In this document: positions 32,937 through 45,364 of the stretch, in pieces
Numbering within the stretch: position 1 is the first letter of the stretch
Layout of the letters: the number at the start of each line of letters is the position of its first letter
Assembly: GCA_022575985.1 (NCBI GenBank)
Contig: JAKSXM010000147.1
Coordinates: 22,726,001 to 22,790,000, forward strand
Length of the DNA: 64,000 nucleotides
From: Anagrus nilaparvatae
Taxonomy: Eukaryota; Arthropoda; Insecta; Hymenoptera; Mymaridae
Reading direction: 5' to 3'
Made by a program: the position numbers and the translations under genes
Notes under the pieces: generated by a model
Databases searched by the model: none
What the model saw: the letters and a program-made list of their open reading frames with translations, nothing else
Told to the model about the DNA's origin: nothing

Positions 32937-35574
32937 CGAGTTTCAAAAAACAAAAAAATTTTTTCACAGTACAGGGTTATTCGATGTTCTACTATGATTA
33001 ATTAAAAAGTAGTTATTCCAAGTACGTTTGAAATTGTCTATAAAGCTTAAAAATTTAATTATATTAGGAAAGAAGGGAAAATTATAAACCTATTATTATA
33101 CTTATAATGATAAGTTTAAATGAAACTTTATTGATATAATCTAATTTAAGTAATAGCTAAAAAAGCCGTACCTTTTAATTAAATATTAGGTATTTAAAAA
33201 ACATTATATTAGAAAAAATTAACTTTCTGGAAATTATTGTAAATGGATTTATCACGAAAAGTAATTAATTTTTAATAATTAATAGTAGTAAGATAAACTA
33301 AAAATATGAAATAGTTTATAAAAAGCAACTTATAAATAACTCTTTTTAAAATAATATTAATTAAATATTGAATACTCTCTGAAATATCAAAGATTTAGTA
33401 CAGAAATTTCTCTGGGTATGATATTACAAAATATTTAATTATATAAACAAAAGGTATGATTTTAATCATATTAATAAAGTTAAATTAAATTCAAAAATAA
33501 TTTTAAATGTAATAAATGATAGTAAGAGTTAACGTATCAACTAGGATGTTTGAGTCTCTTGAAAATTCGATAAAAAGAAAAAATTTTTTGAAATGATAAA
33601 TTGAGAATTTTTTTAATAAAAGTGGATAAAAATACCCCAATAAAAATAACCTATATGTGTACACAGTGCTGTAACGTGTGTTACAGTCTACATACACGTG
33701 TTTCAGGTGTTATGAAGTGTTACAACATAATAACATAACGCATATTTTTACATGAAAATGTCTAATCTACTATTACCGTAGTGCAAAATTGACTAACATT
33801 CTTTTCTTTGAAATAGGTTTTATGCAAAAAGAAAACACATAAAACATTAATTTATCATTTATTACTATATACTCCAAGCAAAACGCGATAATTGGTCTGT
33901 TATCAGCAACCCATTTGAGAAAAGTTGTACTAAGGTGTACTATAGGTTTTTGGGTCCCAAAATTGCTGAAAAATAAGGGAAAAGCCTTAGGTTAGCAAAA
34001 ATTTACTTCTTTTAAGAATATTTTATTGCACAATTTTGGAACTAAAGCTAAAATGATCAAAAAAATTCAATTTTTTCAAGATTGGTTACCAAAATATTGG
34101 GTTCAATTGATAATAGACTAAATTAGGGAAATTAGGGGAGAAAAACTACCCCTAAAATAAGTAAAATTACGAAAAAAATCAGAAAAGACTTTTTTTTTAA
34201 ATTCTTGATCCCCTAATTAACACTAGTGTGATATATTAATCATCCTCCAGGGGGTGAAAATGGGTGAAAACTACCTCCAAAATTAAAAAAAATTAGAAAA
34301 TCTAGTTACGACTAGAGTTACGACTGGTTACAACTTTAGTTACGACTAAAATTATTCTTCAACCCTGGCATCCAATGCGAAATTTCTAATATAAGTTCCT
34401 AAAATCAAATTTCTAGTTTCTTTCTCGAACTTTTGTATTGCAGTAATTTTGAATAATAAATTGATGTCTAATTTATAATAGAATCAGTCATATTTATAGA
34501 TACGTAAATTAAAGATAACTCAAATATAAGTTAGACATTTACTTACTTCATAGGATTTTCTTTACTTTAATTTCAGAGAAGTAGTATTATATATGTAAAT
34601 CAAATCCAATAGAATCGTGATATTTCGTAATATCTTTAAACTTTCAGAGAATCTTCTATTAGTATTAAATTACAAAGTTTTGTATATAATATTCTTGGTT
34701 CAATAGTTACTGTAATTGTTAGTCAAAGTTAATGTATATCAATGTATGATTTCTTAGTAATATTTAAGCACATGCATTCAAAAACTTAGTATTTCAATCA
34801 AAACTAAATAATTATATTTTTTATCCTTTTAATTTAAAATTTAATTTTTTTAATTTCGTACTTTTTTTAATGTGCGAATGTTTCCTTGCTGTTATAATTG
34901 TATATTTATTTATGCGAATTAAAAAAAAAAAACAAGCAAAAATAAAATATGTTAAAAATTTAATGTTAATATATCACATACAGTGCTTATATATATAACA
35001 TTGAAAAGCGCAGACTCCATGTAAGTTGCAAACTATACAGGAAACGACGACGCCCTATACTCAGGTCACTGGTTGATCAACAAGGGTCAGTATTCATACG
35101 TTTTATTACTTTTTATTTTATTTATTTTTAGAGAAAATCTCGACAAAAAAAAATGATATTTTCTTTTGCAAGATAATGTTTTATACATAAATATGTATGT
35201 TTTAAATATTTAGGTCGAAAAAAAATTTTATATATTTTTATTCTTTAAAATTGAACAATACGTAAAATATATACATTGTAGAAAGATCAATATTACATAT
35301 ATGTAGAGGTAGAAATAAAATATTTTAAATTTTATAAAAAAAAGTAAATACATTTTAGTTTTAATAAAATTTATATTTGTATAAAAGATAAATTATCAAA
35401 TTAAAATCATAAGCTTTAATATTATATTTCAGTTATAAATCCTGAAAGCCGTGATCGGATTACAATGTATATTAGCCTGAAACTTGTTTTCAAAATTTGA
35501 AATTCGGAGTTACAATTTACAAAAACATATACTTTTCAAAATGTAACTCACACTTGAGAGTATTAATGAAACTA
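32937..35574. other. A+T-rich intron sequence; weak repeat relic at 33900-34310
   Basis: Around 33940 TACTATAGGTTTTTGGGTCC and around 34237 CATCCTCCAGGGGGTGAAAA recall units of the 24.4 kb foldback element. Near 34985-35095 there is a short non-repetitive, more balanced stretch (GAAAAGCGCAGACTCCATGT, GAAACGACGACGCCC) that I cannot identify. Confidence 0.4.
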
Positions 35575-36650
35575 ACAATAGGAATCCAGGCATTTTGACT
35601 CACCAAATTGCACCATATGTTTATGAATCGATATATTATCTTAAAAAAACATGCTGACTACTCCCTGTACTCATTTTAATGGGCTTTCTAAACTGATAAA
35701 CAAGGGTTTTCATATTATAAGATAAAGTTTTCTAATTTTCTTACCCTGATGGTGAATAAAACGAATGTCCATTTTTTGTCAAAAATGGTAAATTTTTAAA
35801 ATGTTGACAACATTACAATATTTGATGAAAATTGGTTTTATAGGTCCCAAAATTTTGTATAAACTTCCAGTTTAAAAATTCATTACTTATCTTCTTTCTT
35901 TGAACAGTTTTTTCTTTGTGACTCTAAGAATATACTGTTAAAAATTAACTTTTTTAAAAAAACCTAAAATTGTAACTCTGACTTCAAGTTATCAAATATT
36001 CCTACTTAGAAAATAAGCAATGAAAAAGAGATGCGAAAAATTTTTTTGAAAATTTGAAGCTTATATAAAAGTTTTGAGACCTGTAAAACCTATTTTTATC
36101 ATTATTTGTAATTTTGACAGCAATTTAAAAATTCGTCATTTTGTGCCATAATGGATATTTGGTTTGTTGACTATAACGCTAAGAAAATTACTGATAAAAA
36201 GTAACTATTTATAGTCTAGGCGCCAGCCATACTAATCACACCCAAAAATTAAAAAATTAAATTTCCTTTTCCGAGGATAAAAATAGGTGGTATATATGTT
36301 TTTCGACCCGCTGAACACGAATCCGGGGTCCGTTTTGCAAATTCTGTGGACAATTTTTTGTTATTAACAAATTATTGGCCAATTTTGCAATAATTTGTTG
36401 ATAACAAAAAATTGACCACGAAATTTGCGAAACGGACCCTGAATTTGTGTTCAACGGGTGGAAAAACATAAATACCACCTGTTTTCATCCTCGGAAAATG
36501 AAATATAATTTTTGGGCTTGATTAATATGGCTGGCGCCTAGACTATTACTGGTTTTAAAAACTTCTAACATGAGATTTTATGTTTCTGAGCCTAAAAGGT
36601 CCATTGGAATGAATGGAGGGCAGTCAACATGTTAACATAAAACACGGTTT
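35575..36650. mobile_element. Foldback element relic carrying a nested palindrome
   Basis: The left part has ACAATAGGAATCCAGGCATT, CATTTTAATGGGCTTTCTAA and AACGAATGTCCATTTTTTG. The right part has ATTTTGACAGCAATTTAAAA, AATGGATATTTGGTTTGTTG and GAGCCTAAAAGGTCCATTGG. These landmarks follow the order of the 12790 element but the ends have decayed. It is interrupted at 36214-36543 by a separate palindrome. Confidence 0.6.
36214..36543. mobile_element. 330 bp palindromic element with TA duplication, nested
   Basis: Ends GTCTAGGCGCCAGCCAT and ATGGCTGGCGCCTAGAC, flanked by TA on each side (36212-36213, 36544-36545). The arms continue inward through TTTCCGAGGATAAAA against TCATCCTCGGAAAAT, GACCCGCTGAACACGAAT against TTGTGTTCAACGGGTGG, and CGGGGTCCGTTTTGCAAATT against AATTTGCGAAACGGACCC. 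The centre holds TTGTTATTAACAAATTATTG against CAATAATTTGTTGATAACAA. A TA duplication suits the Tc1/mariner superfamily. The 73-codon frame inside is a by-product. Confidence 0.85.
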
Positions 36651-36935
36651 TTGGGAGGGGTAGGTAACCCAGGGTAGGAATCAGAAATTCAAGGAGTACA
36701 AATGTGTTTGATTCAAGGGGGATCAAATGGAACTTGGAATAATTTTGATTTAGGGACTTAGAATAATTTAAATTTCGGAAATTAAAATAAGTTAAGCTTA
36801 GGGACTCAAAATTATCCGGGCTTTGGGATTTTTAATAATTCGGGTTAAGGGACTTAGAATATTTTCGATAAAGAACTTGTTAATTATTGAATAATAGGAG
36901 CTTAGGAAATCAGAATAATTTGGGTTTTGAATCTT
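36651..36935. repeat. Degenerate tandem repeat, GGGACTTAGAATAATTT units
   Basis: After GGGAGGGGTAGGTAACCC come about five degenerate units of 35-40 bp: TAGGGACTTAGAATAATTTA, TTAGGGACTCAAAATTATCC, TTAAGGGACTTAGAATATTT, TAGGAAATCAGAATAATTTG. Related sequence lies at 19030-19290 and 45580-45700. Confidence 0.6.
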
Positions 36936-38172
36936 ATAACATCTAGCAAAGGTCATAATTACAACTTATAAAAATAGCAAATAGTTTTACATTACATTTA
37001 TGCTTTTTACCTAACCCTCAGCTGTACTAAACAAGTTCTATGCATTTAGGATGCGTTTACGCACAAACTGGCTATAAGTATTTTTATTAACGTAGCAATT
37101 AATTTATAACTATAAATGATGTGAAACGTAAAAAAAATTGAGTCCAAAATTAGCAAGTGTATGAGATGACGATACGCAAATTATTGTTCTCGCGTTATTA
37201 AATTAATTTTGGTTGATTTACGCAACTTTTATTACAAACTTTTATTAAGAATTGAATTTTATGAAAATTATTAAATAAGAAAGCGTTTAGAAGCTAGTTT
37301 ATTTACTTGCTTTGATTCAACAGTAGATTTACATAGAATGAAAGATAATTAAATTTAGCGAATTTAGTTTCAAGAAATTTCAGCTGAAAAAGAATTGATA
37401 AAAAGAATTTATTGAAAAAATTTTTGAAGCTGTTGCAGATATCATCCAATATAAACTCTAAATTATAAGAAATTATCTCATTTTTACACATATGCGAATT
37501 GTGAAGGACATGTTTACACTTAAATTGACCAAGCGATTTTGACAAAGTTATTATCTTCATATTGTTCATTAATTTATAATGTGACTAATTCAGAGAAGCC
37601 TGAATTAGCCGAATTAAAGAATTATAGAGTATTTTACTCATAATTAGCCTGAAAATTTTTCTTAAAATTTATTCGCAAATTCTATTAAAAAAAAAAAAAC
37701 TTTTTGTTTGACACTACTTTACTATAAGAGATTGAAAATAATCAGTTAAAATTTTTTATACATTTTATTTAAAGATGAACCAACTTTTTAAAATAGATGA
37801 TCCATTTTAAATTTATAAATTTGCAAGTAAATTTGACACTTTCAGATAATTTATTATAATAATTTTATAAAAAAAAAAATAATTTTTTTTAATAAATTTA
37901 TCATGACATTATATTGGATAAATGATTTTTCATATTATTAATATGTAACGATTTATCTTCATTACTTATTAATTCGATTAAGTAGAAATGCTTATAGAAG
38001 ATAAAAATGACTGCATCAATCTTTTTTTTTTCTTCTTATACTTCATTTATAAGATTTATAATTTTATTATTATTTTATTTTCTTATTATTTTTAAAATAA
38101 AAATTAGCAGAGTTGAAGATAGCCCCCCCTTATCCCTGATTCTGGTTATCTGTATTTTATAAAAATAATTAG
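36936..38172. other. A+T-rich intron sequence, no feature recognised
   Basis: Only low-complexity frames, for example 37303-37569 on the minus strand, without motifs. Confidence 0.55.
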
Positions 38173-38640
38173 TACCATCTCTTGTTTGGTTCTATTATTT
38201 GGAGACCCCATACACAACAGTCCCGTAACCGGCTTCAAAGTATTCCGCATAAGTTTTTAAGGATTTCGTAATTTAAGATGGATTTTGATAATCACAATTT
38301 TAATTCTATTTTTAATAAACTTAATATATTTACTATTGACTCTTATCACGATAATATTGACGTTTTATTTGTTCATAGTTGTCTTTCTGATAATAAACCG
38401 AATGAACTACCTAAATTCCAAATTATAAAAGTAGAATATAATTTACGATTTCCTCGGAATATTACAGAAGGTCAAGCTAATTCTACCAGATCCAATTTCG
38501 CCTTTTTTTCACCCTATTATAAACTTTGTAGGATTTGGAATTCTGACAGCAATTTACATAAAATGGTGTCTGAAGTTGATGCATTAGCATTGAAACAAAT
38601 AATTAGAATTCAATATTTAAAATATTATATGAATAATTAA
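38173..38640 (+). pseudogene. Jockey/CR1-type LINE RT, C-terminal fragment
   Basis: A 5'-truncated LINE fragment. Reading from 38173, YHLLFGSIIWRPHTQQ and SIPHKFLRIS match the RT thumb pattern (LEYGS..W.P......I...Q..FLR). An in-frame TAA follows at 38269-38271, then the frame continues from ATG 38278 through FKMDFDNHNFNSIFNKLNIF and ends with a family-typical NLRF...SPYYKLCRIWNS block. It is a different LINE family from that at 1-1162. The stop and truncation mean it is inactive. Confidence 0.75.
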
Positions 38641-38714
38641 TTAACTATTTGAGTAATTAAATGTTCATATTCTTGCTTTATCATTCAGAATTTTACTTAG
38701 CTTAACATTACTTA

Positions 38715-39105
38715 AGTTTCCAAAAATTTTGTACTCATCTTTTTTCTTTTTGAATGTAGTACCTAATTTTTTCCTATGAAAGTACTAATAACTGAAAATA
38801 TGGTTATTACTCGACATCTCCAATCTGACACTTAATTTTTTGAACTTTTTTTTCTCAAAATTTTTTGCATAAAAAATAAAAAAAAAACAATATTTTTTTC
38901 TTTTTCGAAAGTAGTACTTCATTTTTTTCTGTGGGGGTACTAGTTTTATAAATATTTTTTATACTCAATTTTTTGGATCTGAAACTGATGTTTTACATAA
39001 AAAAATAAAAATAATAGCAATATTTTTTTTCTTTTGGGACGTAGTACTTAATTTTTTTCTATGAAAGTTCTAATATCTAGAATTATCGTTTTTACTAGTT
39101 AAAAT
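38715..39105 (-). repeat. Internal fragment of the microsatellite-bearing repeat
   Basis: TTTTCTTTTTGAATGTAGTA, ATGAAAGTACTAATAACTGA, ACTCGACATCTCCAATCTGA and GGGGTACTAGTTTTATAAAT match, in reverse, the internal unit of 9048-10770. Termini are missing. Confidence 0.65.
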
Positions 39106-42100
39106 AGACCATTAAAAATATTTGTTATTATTATTAAAGTTATACTATACGAATGCTAGAGTTGGTAATAAAAAGAATATTGAGTAATGTAAGTGGAAAA
39201 TATTTAATATAACCATTGTGAATTGCAAATAAAATTTTAACAGATCCTTAGGAGAAGTGAATAAACTGAGGATATTAATAACATGCAATACAGATTGGTT
39301 TTAAATAATTGATTCAATGCGTTTATTTGGATGGGTTAAAAGCTAAGAAATGAAAAAAAGATGCATGGCCTTGTCAGGTTATGTCTCCCAGTTAGGCTGG
39401 GACTAATTTCCCCCCACCATTTTATTTATATAAATGGTTTTCTGTGAAATTTTCATCCCTATAGGAATCCGAGTTACACCCAAAAGAAGATTTTTAGATT
39501 TCTTCAAAATTTTTATTAGTTCTAATGTAGAAAATTATTTTTTTATTATTTTCTTATTTATATAGAAAAAAGAATGTTTTATTAGTTATTTTGTAAATAA
39601 ATTTTTAAAATTGACTAGAGAAGAATAGTACTAAGACATAAAAAGTTGTTAAACTTTGCACTGAACCTGAATCTGAAAGTAAGTTTTTTAAATTTGGTCC
39701 CTGGGTGGCTCAAAATGGCTATTTTAGGCTGAGATCGGGAGAACTTGAATAACTAAAACCGCATTTTTTTTATCAGTAATTTTTATTTAAATTATTATTT
39801 ATTTATTGTAAAAAGTAAATAAAATATAGTTAAATACACGGATAAGAGAAATCCCAACGAGAGAGTTAGTCATCTGATATTTTGAAAATTTATTTATTAT
39901 AAAATCAGTAACTGACCTTATTCATTTGAAATTGCTATAAAAAAGAGGAAGAAAAAATTTAATTATAACTGTTTCACTGAATTCAAAAAATTAATTAAAG
40001 TAAATTATTTAATAAAAAAAAAATATAAAAGATAAAGAATATAAAAATATTTAATTAAAAAAAAAAAAAAAGAAGTGAGTGCATAAAATAAACATTATAA
40101 TATCATTAAATATTTCAATAACAATAAAGCCCATTAAATAATTCTAACATAATACAAAATTTAAAATAGATAACGAACCCAACGACAAAGCTTTCTGTGG
40201 TTAGTTACAGAAGAAAATCTATTCTATGGTTTTAGATTGTTCTGTATAGGCTTTTCTCTGGTAATACCTTCAACGATTGTTACCTACATAGGTTTATTAT
40301 TCACGGCGGTAATCGTATTTATCGGGTTAGAGAAAATACACACACACAGAAACCCAGATATAAATATATAAAGCAGTAAATTATTCATACCTATGTGTGT
40401 GTGCATAGGTTTTTGTTATAATAAAAGATAAAGAATATATTATTATTGAGAAAATATAAAGAGGGATAAAGAGAATGAGTTTGTTCAAGAGTTGTTTTTA
40501 CTTTTTATTTTATATATATTATTTTAGATCGGGAAAGAAAAGCTTTTGATAAAAAAAAAAGAAAAAAAAAAGAAAATTATATCTCTATTGTTAAGCTTTT
40601 ATCAGTCTATTAGTCCCTAGAGTTATATATATAGTGTAAATAAGTTTTTTAAAAAGCAATATTTCACATACATATATAGAAAGTTTCAATAGGAAGTATA
40701 TATATTATATGCTTATGTATTTTTTATGCAGATAAAATATAAAAGTGATAAAAGGAAATTTTTTTTTTTTAAATTGTCAATATAAATTTCTGATAATGAA
40801 TTACTTAAATTTATCATTGTATAGAGTTTTATTTATTTTGTGCATGTAGTCAAGTTATGACTATAGCAGTTTTTAACCCAGCGATCCATTTTCGTTATCA
40901 TTAAAAGTGCTTTTACTGTAAACGAAATACTTTTTTATAATTTGGGTAGATTTTTTTGGGAGATCAAGAATATTGTCAAAATAACTTCATTTGCGCGATT
41001 ATCGTATTTTTATCTCAAAAAGTCTAAAAATATGAAAAAACAATGGTTTTAGTTAAAATTTTTAAGCTCTGCATTACCCCATTTATAAAGTTCAAGCAAC
41101 TCAGTTAAATAATCAAGCACAGTTACTTTTGAAAAGCTAACTATTCTTCCCAAAGGAAAATTTTCTCAGCAGTACTTGAAAATTTCATGCTGCTGCTCAA
41201 TTTTTTAATAAGCACGACTTTTTATATATTAGTTGACCTTTTAATTGCTTTCATTGTAACTCTGCGTCATTGTTCGGGATAAAATATTTCGTTTATTTTA
41301 TTTGAATAAAAAAAGTTGTTAACTCCTTGTTAAATTTTAATGAAAAAAAAAAACAACAAAAATTTACAATATTTTATATAGACTGTCAAGATTTATTGAA
41401 CTAATAATTGATAACACTCTTGCGAATAATAAATTATTGTTTGAATTTAAAAAAATATATAAAATGTGAAAATTTTTAAAATTTAAATATGAGATTTTAT
41501 CAGCGAATTTTATCACATTTTGCATTATCAAAGGCAATTTTAATATTTTATATACACATAAATATAAATACTCTCTCGCATGAAAGCAAAAAAGTTATTT
41601 AAAAGTGTAAATTAAGCGGTTTTTTTTTGCTTGTTAATGTATTCTGCATTAAATTTTAAAATTTAATAAAAAAAAAGACGTTTAAAATTAAACGAATATA
41701 AAAAAATTGAAGATAAAATTTATGAAGAAAAGAATTTCTTTTTTCTTACTTTTTTTCCCTCCTTTTTTTTTTTTTTAAATGCTATTCAATTTTCATTTTG
41801 TAGCAAGAAGTAAGTACAATTTAGTACAAGTATACTATAAAAGGTGTACTCTATCTCACTTCGAAGTGCTGAGCTATAGTAACAGATCTCTTGAATAAAG
41901 TACAGAAATTCTTTATCTTTTTTGACAGTAATCTTAAAGTAAAAAAGCTTTTTCATTTTATTATAGAGAGAAAAAAAAACTCTTCTCTTTTGATGTCTTA
42001 AAGGTCAAGCTCGTTAAAAATCTATATATATATAGCTAAAATGAATTGAAACTCAATTTAAATTCCCAACTCTTGGAATTGGATACTACGATCACCTCAA

Positions 42101-44401
42101 ATAAAATGAAATGAGATAAAATCCTATATATTCTTAGATCTTATCTGATATATATAAGCTTCTTTATCAAAGTTAATCAAATCTTTAATTTCGAGTTACT
42201 TAAAAAAAAAAAAAAAGAATTTTTTTACTTGTAAATTAAATAAATAATTAAAATAAACAAATAAAAAGTATAATAAACTTTATTTTTATGTGCTGGCGGT
42301 TACGGTCATATTGAACGCATTAACCCTTTTTCTAATAATAATAATACTAGTCTGCTACGGAAATTCAAAGTCGTTAAAGAAAAGCGGAAAAATGGCGCCA
42401 AGGGTCATAAGATTTTAACTTAAGTGTTCATACAAGTAATAGAAACGTACACATAGACTTTTAGAAAAATATAAAAAAGTTAAGAAAAAAAATATGATAT
42501 CATCGTAAAAACTGAGGTTATGATATTAAATGACTGTATATTAAAACAACATTTATTGGATACTAAAAGAATACGAGAGTTTATTAGATACGTATAAAAG
42601 TAATGTACGAGTTAACGGTTTCTAATTACAGCAGAGGAAAAGAAGATTTTAAAAGAAAATCCTTCATTATTCTCAGAAAGAAAATTTCTTACTAAATTCA
42701 ATTATTATATCCCAGATAAGTCTTCATCCAACGGTGTAATGCTCACTTCTCCTTTATCAAGTTAAAATATAGAAAATTAGAACTCTTTAATTTCAACACT
42801 GAAATGATCAAAAACACTGATTTACTTATTTATAAAAAAAGTAAAAAAGATCACTGCTGTAGATTTTAATGAAAACAATGAATGAAATTTCATTTCAGGT
42901 TTGTTGCCAACCTTTTTTTTTTTGCATTACTAATGAGTATGTCGATTAAATCTCGATTAACACGTATCAATAAAAGCATAATTCAGAAATCGATTGAGTT
43001 TCTTACAAAAAACTTACAAAAGTTAAACGAGAATATTTCCTTGGCTGAATTTTCATAATTTTTGACTAAAAGTGAAATATAACTAGTCAAAGTTGGCTAA
43101 CTTAGAAAATCCAGAAACTGAAAACACAACTCTTTTCGTATTTTTCTAGATGAAAGTTCAATCAACTACTTAAATTGGCTTGAAGAATATGGATTAACAT
43201 GACAAGTTTTGATAGTGCAGTTATTGGATTAATTTTTCTCGATTAAAATAAAAAATTAAAATGTTGACATTGCAAATGATTTTTACATATACACCATTAA
43301 CAAAAAAGCAGAATGAAAATAAATGAAATGTAATTTTTTGACATTTTTTAATGTATAATAAAATGTCATAAAAAATATGTATCAATATTTTATAATTTAA
43401 TATCGTAAATATTATTAATAAAATTTTATAATTGTAAATGACACATGCTATACTTTAGCTATAGAGTTAAAATAGAAATATATTAAGAGCCAAATTTTGA
43501 AATTAATTGTTTAATCAATTTTCATTCGTTTCGATAAATTTTATTCCATGTTAAAATTTTCAACAAAACAAAATAAAAAAAATTTTTTTTACACATTATA
43601 TATAGTATAAAAGATAATGTGGTATGAATTTGTCAATTACATGTGCACAAAGGTAATAAAATAGACGTTTAATTGAAAACAATGGAAAACGAGTAATAAA
43701 TCATAAGCACATGACGCGCTTAGAGTTCTACTATTTTAGCTCTTTTCATTCATTCATATATATGAATACGGGAAAAAGCTGTTTTAAATTGAAAACATGA
43801 TGTACATTTCCTACTTTATTCTTTATCAGTGTTCATCTGATTTCTTTTGTAGTATATACTCATTCGTATTACTTTTGTGTATTTTTCTAATTATTTTTAA
43901 TACCTTTCTAAAAATGAATTTTTCTTATTTTCTCTTTACTTCTGCATAAGCAAGAAATAATTAATAACACTTAACTTAACAGATGAAATTCATTTAAAAT
44001 CTCGTATTAATAATTTATGGGATAAAAGCTTTAATTAGATTCTTTGTTAGATTATGTCGTTAATTAATTAATATAAAAGGCTAAATTATAAAATAACATA
44101 ATTTTATACTTTTTTTGTTAATTTTTTTAATTCAAATAAAAGAAAAATAAAAATATACACATAAATTAAAAAAAAAAATACTTTACAAATTTAAAAATTT
44201 ATTTTATAGAATTAGAATTAAAAAATTTTCACAAAATTCTTGTATCACTCGTGTGATCACGAGTATTGTGTGTTAACGTTAGTGTCTAAAGATTTTCGTC
44301 CATGATGCTTACAATATTTTAGTTGCCTAAGTATAATATGTATGAAGAAAATTCCGTGTCAAGTTTTACACCCTGGAAGGAAAAAAATAATTTTTCTTAG
44401 G
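39106..44401. other. Long A+T-rich intron tract, no gene recognised
   Basis: Over 5 kb without a convincing ORF, exon or repeat family. Short balanced patches occur near 39365-39480 (TTAGGCTGGGACTAATTTCC) and 42290-42415 (GGCGGTTACGGTCATATTGA, AAAATGGCGCCAAGGGTC). These are candidates for conserved non-coding sequence, but nothing in them is diagnostic. A TATAAAAGG at 41836-41844 has no supporting gene. Confidence 0.5.
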
Positions 44402-44408
44402 CTTTATC

Positions 44409-44541
44409 TATACGAGCTGTAAAAGGGGCTCACAACTGCAATCATAGCCACAACGCAATGCGCACAACACGATTTTTCGTCTCTATGCATTGCATTGCGG
44501 ATACGCTTGCGGTTGCGACCCCATTTACGGCGTTTGTAGAA
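44409..44541. repeat. Hairpin unit 1
   Basis: The most diverged full unit: CTATACGAGCTGTAAAAGGG against CCCATTTACGGCGTTTGTAG at the ends, and CACAACGCAATGCGCA against TGCATTGCATTGCG inside. Confidence 0.6.
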
Positions 44542-44552
44542 TCAGCCATAAT

Positions 44553-44702
44553 AGGCTAGCTCCACAAACCTCCTTAAGCGCAAAAACGCAGCCGCAACGC
44601 AATGCATACAACAAGATTTTCATTTGAGCGCATGCGTGTTATGTTTTGCGCATAAAGTTGCGGCTGCGTTTTTGCGTTTACGGAGGTTTGTGGAACCAGC
44701 CA
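44553..44702. repeat. Hairpin unit 2
   Basis: GGCTAGCTCCACAAACCTCC pairs with GGAGGTTTGTGGAACCAGCC, and GCAAAAACGCAGCCGCAACG with GTTGCGGCTGCGTTTTTGC. Only a few mismatches are visible. Confidence 0.85.
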
Positions 44703-44704
44703 TA

Positions 44705-44829
44705 GGGTGGTTCTACAAACGTCGTAAATGTGGGTCGCAAACGCAAGCGCAGCCGCAATGAAATGCGCACAAACTAAACTCGTGTTGTGCGCATGCATGT
44801 TTTGTTGTGCGCATTGCATTGCAGCTGCA
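44705..44829. repeat. Hairpin unit 3, right outer arm missing
   Basis: GGTGGTTCTACAAACGTCGT starts the unit. GCGCAGCCGCAATGAAATGC pairs with GCATTGCATTGCAGCTGC, but the outer right arm is replaced by unit 4, so unit 4 probably inserted into it or its end was lost. Confidence 0.6.
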
Positions 44830-44948
44830 CTACATAACCGCACCACACGGCACAGCCCAATGCTATTGATATAGGCTTGCGTTTGCGGCGTCACGTGACT
44901 CCTATATACCAATAGCATTAGACTGCGCCGTGCGGTGCGGTTATGTAG
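44830..44948. repeat. Hairpin unit 4 (distinct subfamily)
   Basis: CTACATAACCGCACCACACG pairs with CGTGCGGTGCGGTTATGTAG, and AATGCTATTGATATAGG with CCTATATACCAATAGCATT. The loop holds CTTGCGTTTGCGGCG. The end motif differs from the other units. Confidence 0.85.
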
Positions 44949-44954
44949 ACTAGG

Positions 44955-45123
44955 CCTAAGGCCCCATCTACAGAAATGATAAAACCGAGACGTGCCGCAA
45001 ACGCAAATGCAACACAATGCGCAGAAGAAAATTATGTGTATTTCGAGTTGCACAGGAGACAAAATTGGTTTTTGCACAACGCGTTGCGCTTACGCTTGCG
45101 GCTTTTGTAGATGGAGCCTAAGG
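44955..45123. repeat. Hairpin unit 5
   Basis: CCTAAGGCCCCATCTACAG pairs with TTGTAGATGGAGCCTAAGG, and GTGCCGCAAACGCAAATGCA with ACGCGTTGCGCTTACGC. It shares the CCTAAGG at its right edge with unit 6. Confidence 0.8.
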
Positions 45124-45267
45124 CTGGTTCTCCAAACTCCGTACAAGTGAGACGCAAGCGCAATTTCGGCGCGATGCGCAGAAACCATTTTCGGTCTCTG
45201 CGCATTGCGCCGCGATTGCGCTTGCGGTTGCGACTCACTTTTACGGAGTTTGGAGAACCAGCCTAAG
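45118..45267. repeat. Hairpin unit 6, best conserved
   Basis: AGGCTGGTTCTCCAAACTCC pairs with GGAGTTTGGAGAACCAGCCT, GTGAGACGCAAGCGCAA with TTGCGGTTGCGACTCAC-type DNA, and GATGCGCAGAAACC with GGTCTCTGCGCATTGC. Confidence 0.9.
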
Positions 45268-45364
45268 ACTTTGTCTTCAGAAACCGTAAAACAGAGGCGC
45301 ACCACATATACAAGCGCAACGCAATGCGCAGATGAAGCTTCTGTGTATTTCAAGTTGCACATTA
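45262..45364. repeat. Hairpin unit 7, left half only
   Basis: CTTTGTCTTCAGAAACCGTA and CAAGCGCAACGCAATGCGCA match a unit-5-like left arm; GTATTTCAAGTTGCAC recalls the unit 5 loop. The right arm is absent. Confidence 0.55.

Noticed and set aside
44574..45362. Long minus-strand ORFs (up to 167 codons) as genes
   Set aside because: They run through several independent GC-rich hairpin units and start and stop without regard to them; stops are rare there only because the DNA is G+C-rich.
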